DNA of 64,000 bases, taken from positions 1 through 64,000 of the forward strand of contig CAJTWU010000005.1 of the NCBI GenBank assembly GCA_910579975.1, written 5' to 3'. This document shows positions 62,346 to 64,000 of this stretch, piece after piece. Within the stretch, counting starts at the first letter, position 1; the number at the start of each line of letters is the position of its first letter. The position numbers and the translations under genes are program-made. Source of the DNA: an uncultured Vampirovibrio sp. (GTDB lineage: Bacteria > Cyanobacteriota > Vampirovibrionia > Gastranaerophilales > Gastranaerophilaceae). A model generated the notes under the pieces. The model saw nothing but the letters and a program-made list of their open reading frames with translations, ran no database searches and had not been told where the DNA came from.

Positions 62346-62510
62346 TTAATGTCTGCGCATTAAATCTGAAAGCTTGACATCTTTATTCTTAATAGAAGGT
62401 GTTTCTGCTTTTTTTACTTCAACAGGTTCTTTGAACTGGGTTAGACCAATTCTTTGCGGTTCTTTTTCGAAGAAAAAGCATTTTTGGATTACATTTATAA
62501 AAGCGTTCAT
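62346..62510 (-). CDS. small hypothetical protein, 54 aa
   Basis: Strong Shine-Dalgarno (AAGGAG, 7 nt before ATG 62510). Hydrophobic N-terminus (NAFINVIQKCFFF) followed by a charged tail (KEPVEVKKAE, VKLSDLMRRH). No family recognised. Longer in-frame starts exist but lie upstream of the ribosome-binding site. Confidence 0.65.
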   Translation of the reverse strand: MNAFINVIQKCFFFEKEPQRIGLTQFKEPVEVKKAETPSIKNKDVKLSDLMRRH

Positions 62511-62609
62511 TATTATCTCCTTGTATTTATTATACATTAAACTACTTTTATACACCAAATCAATAACCCTTGTGCTAAAATAAAGTTGTAAGATAGTCGG
62601 AGTCACAAT

Positions 62610-63311
62610 TTGAATTCAGGTTTTTATAAAGATTTAGATACAAATTTTGAACAAGCTTTTGAAATGTCAGCGCGTTCATTTAGCCATGATGAGCTGATTG
62701 AAATGCTTCAAAATGGTAATATTCCTCAAAAACAGCTTGCTGCTTTACGCATAGAGGAGATAAATAATCAATTGGAAGCAGATACATTGGTTTCTAATCT
62801 TACCGGATGTGACGGTAAAATCAGAGAAGCTGTTTCTTTAAAAATTAATAATCTTTTGAGAGAAAAACCGCATTGCACAATGTTCTTTAACCATGCTGAA
62901 ATTTTTGCAGATGCAACTATTGATATCAACGCAAATATTTGCAGACTGGTTGTTGACTCGGTTGCGATTTTAAAACAAAACGAAGAGTTTACTAAAATTT
63001 ATTTAGAAAAAATTTTTGGTTTTATTGAAAATGCTTTTATTGAATTGGATAAGATCGTTTTTCGTGATAAAAAATACGTTATAAATAAACAATTGTTCAA
63101 ACTTTACTGGTGCTTAGAAACATTAAAATTTTTTGTAAACGATATTGAACCTGAAAAGCTCTTAAAAATATTAGAGCGCTCTTGTGAGGAAACAGAATAT
63201 ACTATCCGTGAAAAAGTTGCTCAAATTGCTGTGTTGACTGATTTTGATAACCTTAAAGCTCAATTGCGTGAGGATGAAAATTATTATGTAAGAGCTGTTT
63301 TTGCTTCCTAA
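62610..63311 (+). CDS. HEAT-repeat-like hypothetical protein
   Basis: 233 aa, almost entirely alpha-helical. Paired helices such as QKQLAALRIEEINNQL, GKIREAVSLKINNLL, ANICRLVVDSVAIL and TIREKVAQIAVLTDF suggest HEAT-type repeats forming a protein-binding scaffold. TTG start with GGAG about 8 nt upstream. Followed by a SIS-domain gene with its own promoter. Confidence 0.75.
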   Translation: MNSGFYKDLDTNFEQAFEMSARSFSHDELIEMLQNGNIPQKQLAALRIEEINNQLEADTLVSNLTGCDGKIREAVSLKINNLLREKPHCTMFFNHAEIFADATIDINANICRLVVDSVAILKQNEEFTKIYLEKIFGFIENAFIELDKIVFRDKKYVINKQLFKLYWCLETLKFFVNDIEPEKLLKILERSCEETEYTIREKVAQIAVLTDFDNLKAQLREDENYYVRAVFAS

Positions 63312-63314
63312 ACA

Positions 63315-63323
63315 TGTTATAAT
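63315..63323 (+). promoter_or_regulatory. extended -10 promoter of the SIS gene
   Basis: TGT-TATAAT (TGn-TATAAT), about 23 nt before the ATG at 63346; AGAGGG follows. Confidence 0.5.
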
Positions 63324-63345
63324 ATGAATACAAAGAGGGCTTTTG

Positions 63346-64000
63346 ATGTTTCTTAAAAAAACAAAAACAAATATGGAAGTCGAAATTGCTGAACAGGCAA
63401 AAATTATCCCTTATATTTTAATGAAATATATTGATCCGCAATCCGGCGATATTAAGCTTAATTTACCACAAGATATCAAAAAGATTGTGTTTGTTGCTTC
63501 CGGCTCATCATATCATTGTGCACGTTTTGCAGTAGATTTGGTTGAGATGATTTCAGGAATTGAGTCAAGAGCGATTTACTCAAGTGAGTTTTTGCTAAAA
63601 AATCTTATCCCGCATGATGAGAAAACTCTTTATATTTTTATTACCCAGTCCGGAGAAACCAGTGATACTCTTAAATCAGTTCAAAGGGTTAAGCAAGAAA
63701 CTAATCTTCCAACATTATGTATAACAAATGTTGTTAATTCTTCTATCTGGAAATCTTGTGACTATCAGGTTGCTTGTTATGCCGGTGAAGAAACGGGAAT
63801 TGCAGCTACAAAATCTTTCACATCACAGATGTTATGTTTGATTTTGATTTCACTAAAATTAATTGAAAATACAGGTTTAAATACAATTGAATATAAAAAA
63901 TCGCTATTCCATCTTGGTGTTATTGTAGAAAAAGCTCTTTCAAAACGTGCAGAAATTAAAAAATTTGCTTCCTATTTGGCACGAGAAAATACTGTAATTA
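63346..64000 (+). CDS. SIS-domain sugar isomerase, GlmS-like, partial at window end
   Basis: Open to the window end (218 codons seen). Homologous to the isomerase half of GlmS: IVFVASGSSYHCARFAVDLV (about 44-63), FITQSGETSDTLKSVQRVKQ (about 99-118) and ETGIAATKSFTSQMLCL. No glutaminase domain, so it cannot make ammonia from glutamine itself; likely an aldose-ketose isomerase, deaminase or regulator of amino-sugar metabolism. ATG has AGAGGG upstream. Confidence 0.88.
   Translation, partial: MFLKKTKTNMEVEIAEQAKIIPYILMKYIDPQSGDIKLNLPQDIKKIVFVASGSSYHCARFAVDLVEMISGIESRAIYSSEFLLKNLIPHDEKTLYIFITQSGETSDTLKSVQRVKQETNLPTLCITNVVNSSIWKSCDYQVACYAGEETGIAATKSFTSQMLCLILISLKLIENTGLNTIEYKKSLFHLGVIVEKALSKRAEIKKFASYLARENTVI

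Overview
The window is AT-rich bacterial chromosome (about one third G+C by eye) with dense, mostly single-copy housekeeping genes and no phage, IS element, rRNA operon or CRISPR array. Three things point to a diderm: flagellar L- and P-ring genes (flgH, flgI), a TolC/MacA/MacB-type exporter, and TonB-like and SLH envelope proteins. The mix (minCDE, a flagellar rod/ring/hook operon, SLH proteins, prepilin-like proteins, a Moorella-type flavin reductase-rubredoxin fusion, starch synthase and GH13 enzymes, many genes without a Shine-Dalgarno) best fits a non-photosynthetic relative of Cyanobacteria of the Gastranaerophilales/Vampirovibrionia (Melainabacteria) kind. This placement is inference; nothing here proves the taxon.

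Layout. 0-10 kb: a glycosyltransferase, nadD-yqeK, two neighbouring exported proteins sharing a VirB10-like beta domain (one a Cys-rich SLH protein), minC-minD-minE, and an HD-domain protein. 10-21 kb: pheT, a GH13-like enzyme, a pseudopilin, initiator tRNA, two PlsC-type acyltransferases, a RelA/SpoT-fold orphan tail-to-tail with the bifunctional rel gene. 21-30 kb: flagellar operon (transglycosylase-flgF-flgG-flgA-flgI-flgJ-small FlgM-position gene-flgH-flgN-flgK-flgL). 30-44 kb: tRNA-Gly, bcp, pgi, an O-acyltransferase with an exported trehalose-synthase-like GH13, tmRNA, rubredoxin fusion, nrnA-yihY, dciA, and glmS-(54 aa ORF)-ahcY. 44-52 kb: a membrane-anchored starch-synthase-like protein and a TolC-MacA-MacB operon. 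52-58 kb: three tRNAs, then an unusual envelope cluster (TonB-like, VWA, FHA-like/polytopic) and a divergent GH13-like protein. 58-64 kb: a tightly overlapping acyltransferase-nitrilase-dacB-xer operon, small hypotheticals, and a truncated SIS-domain gene at the window end.

The most interesting observations are: (1) six otherwise unrelated proteins carry a short Phe-centred motif near the N-terminus, bipartite in three of them, which looks like a lineage-specific targeting or docking tag; (2) a RelA/SpoT-synthetase-like protein with that tag lies next to rel; (3) a repeated leader element (AGGGGTAAAT plus a small hairpin in most copies) sits in every sizeable gap of the flagellar operon; (4) about eight genes have a -10-like hexamer ending exactly 6 nt before the start codon and no Shine-Dalgarno, suggesting frequent leaderless transcription; (5) the tmRNA appears to resume on AUA; (6) a 54-codon gene lies between glmS and ahcY.
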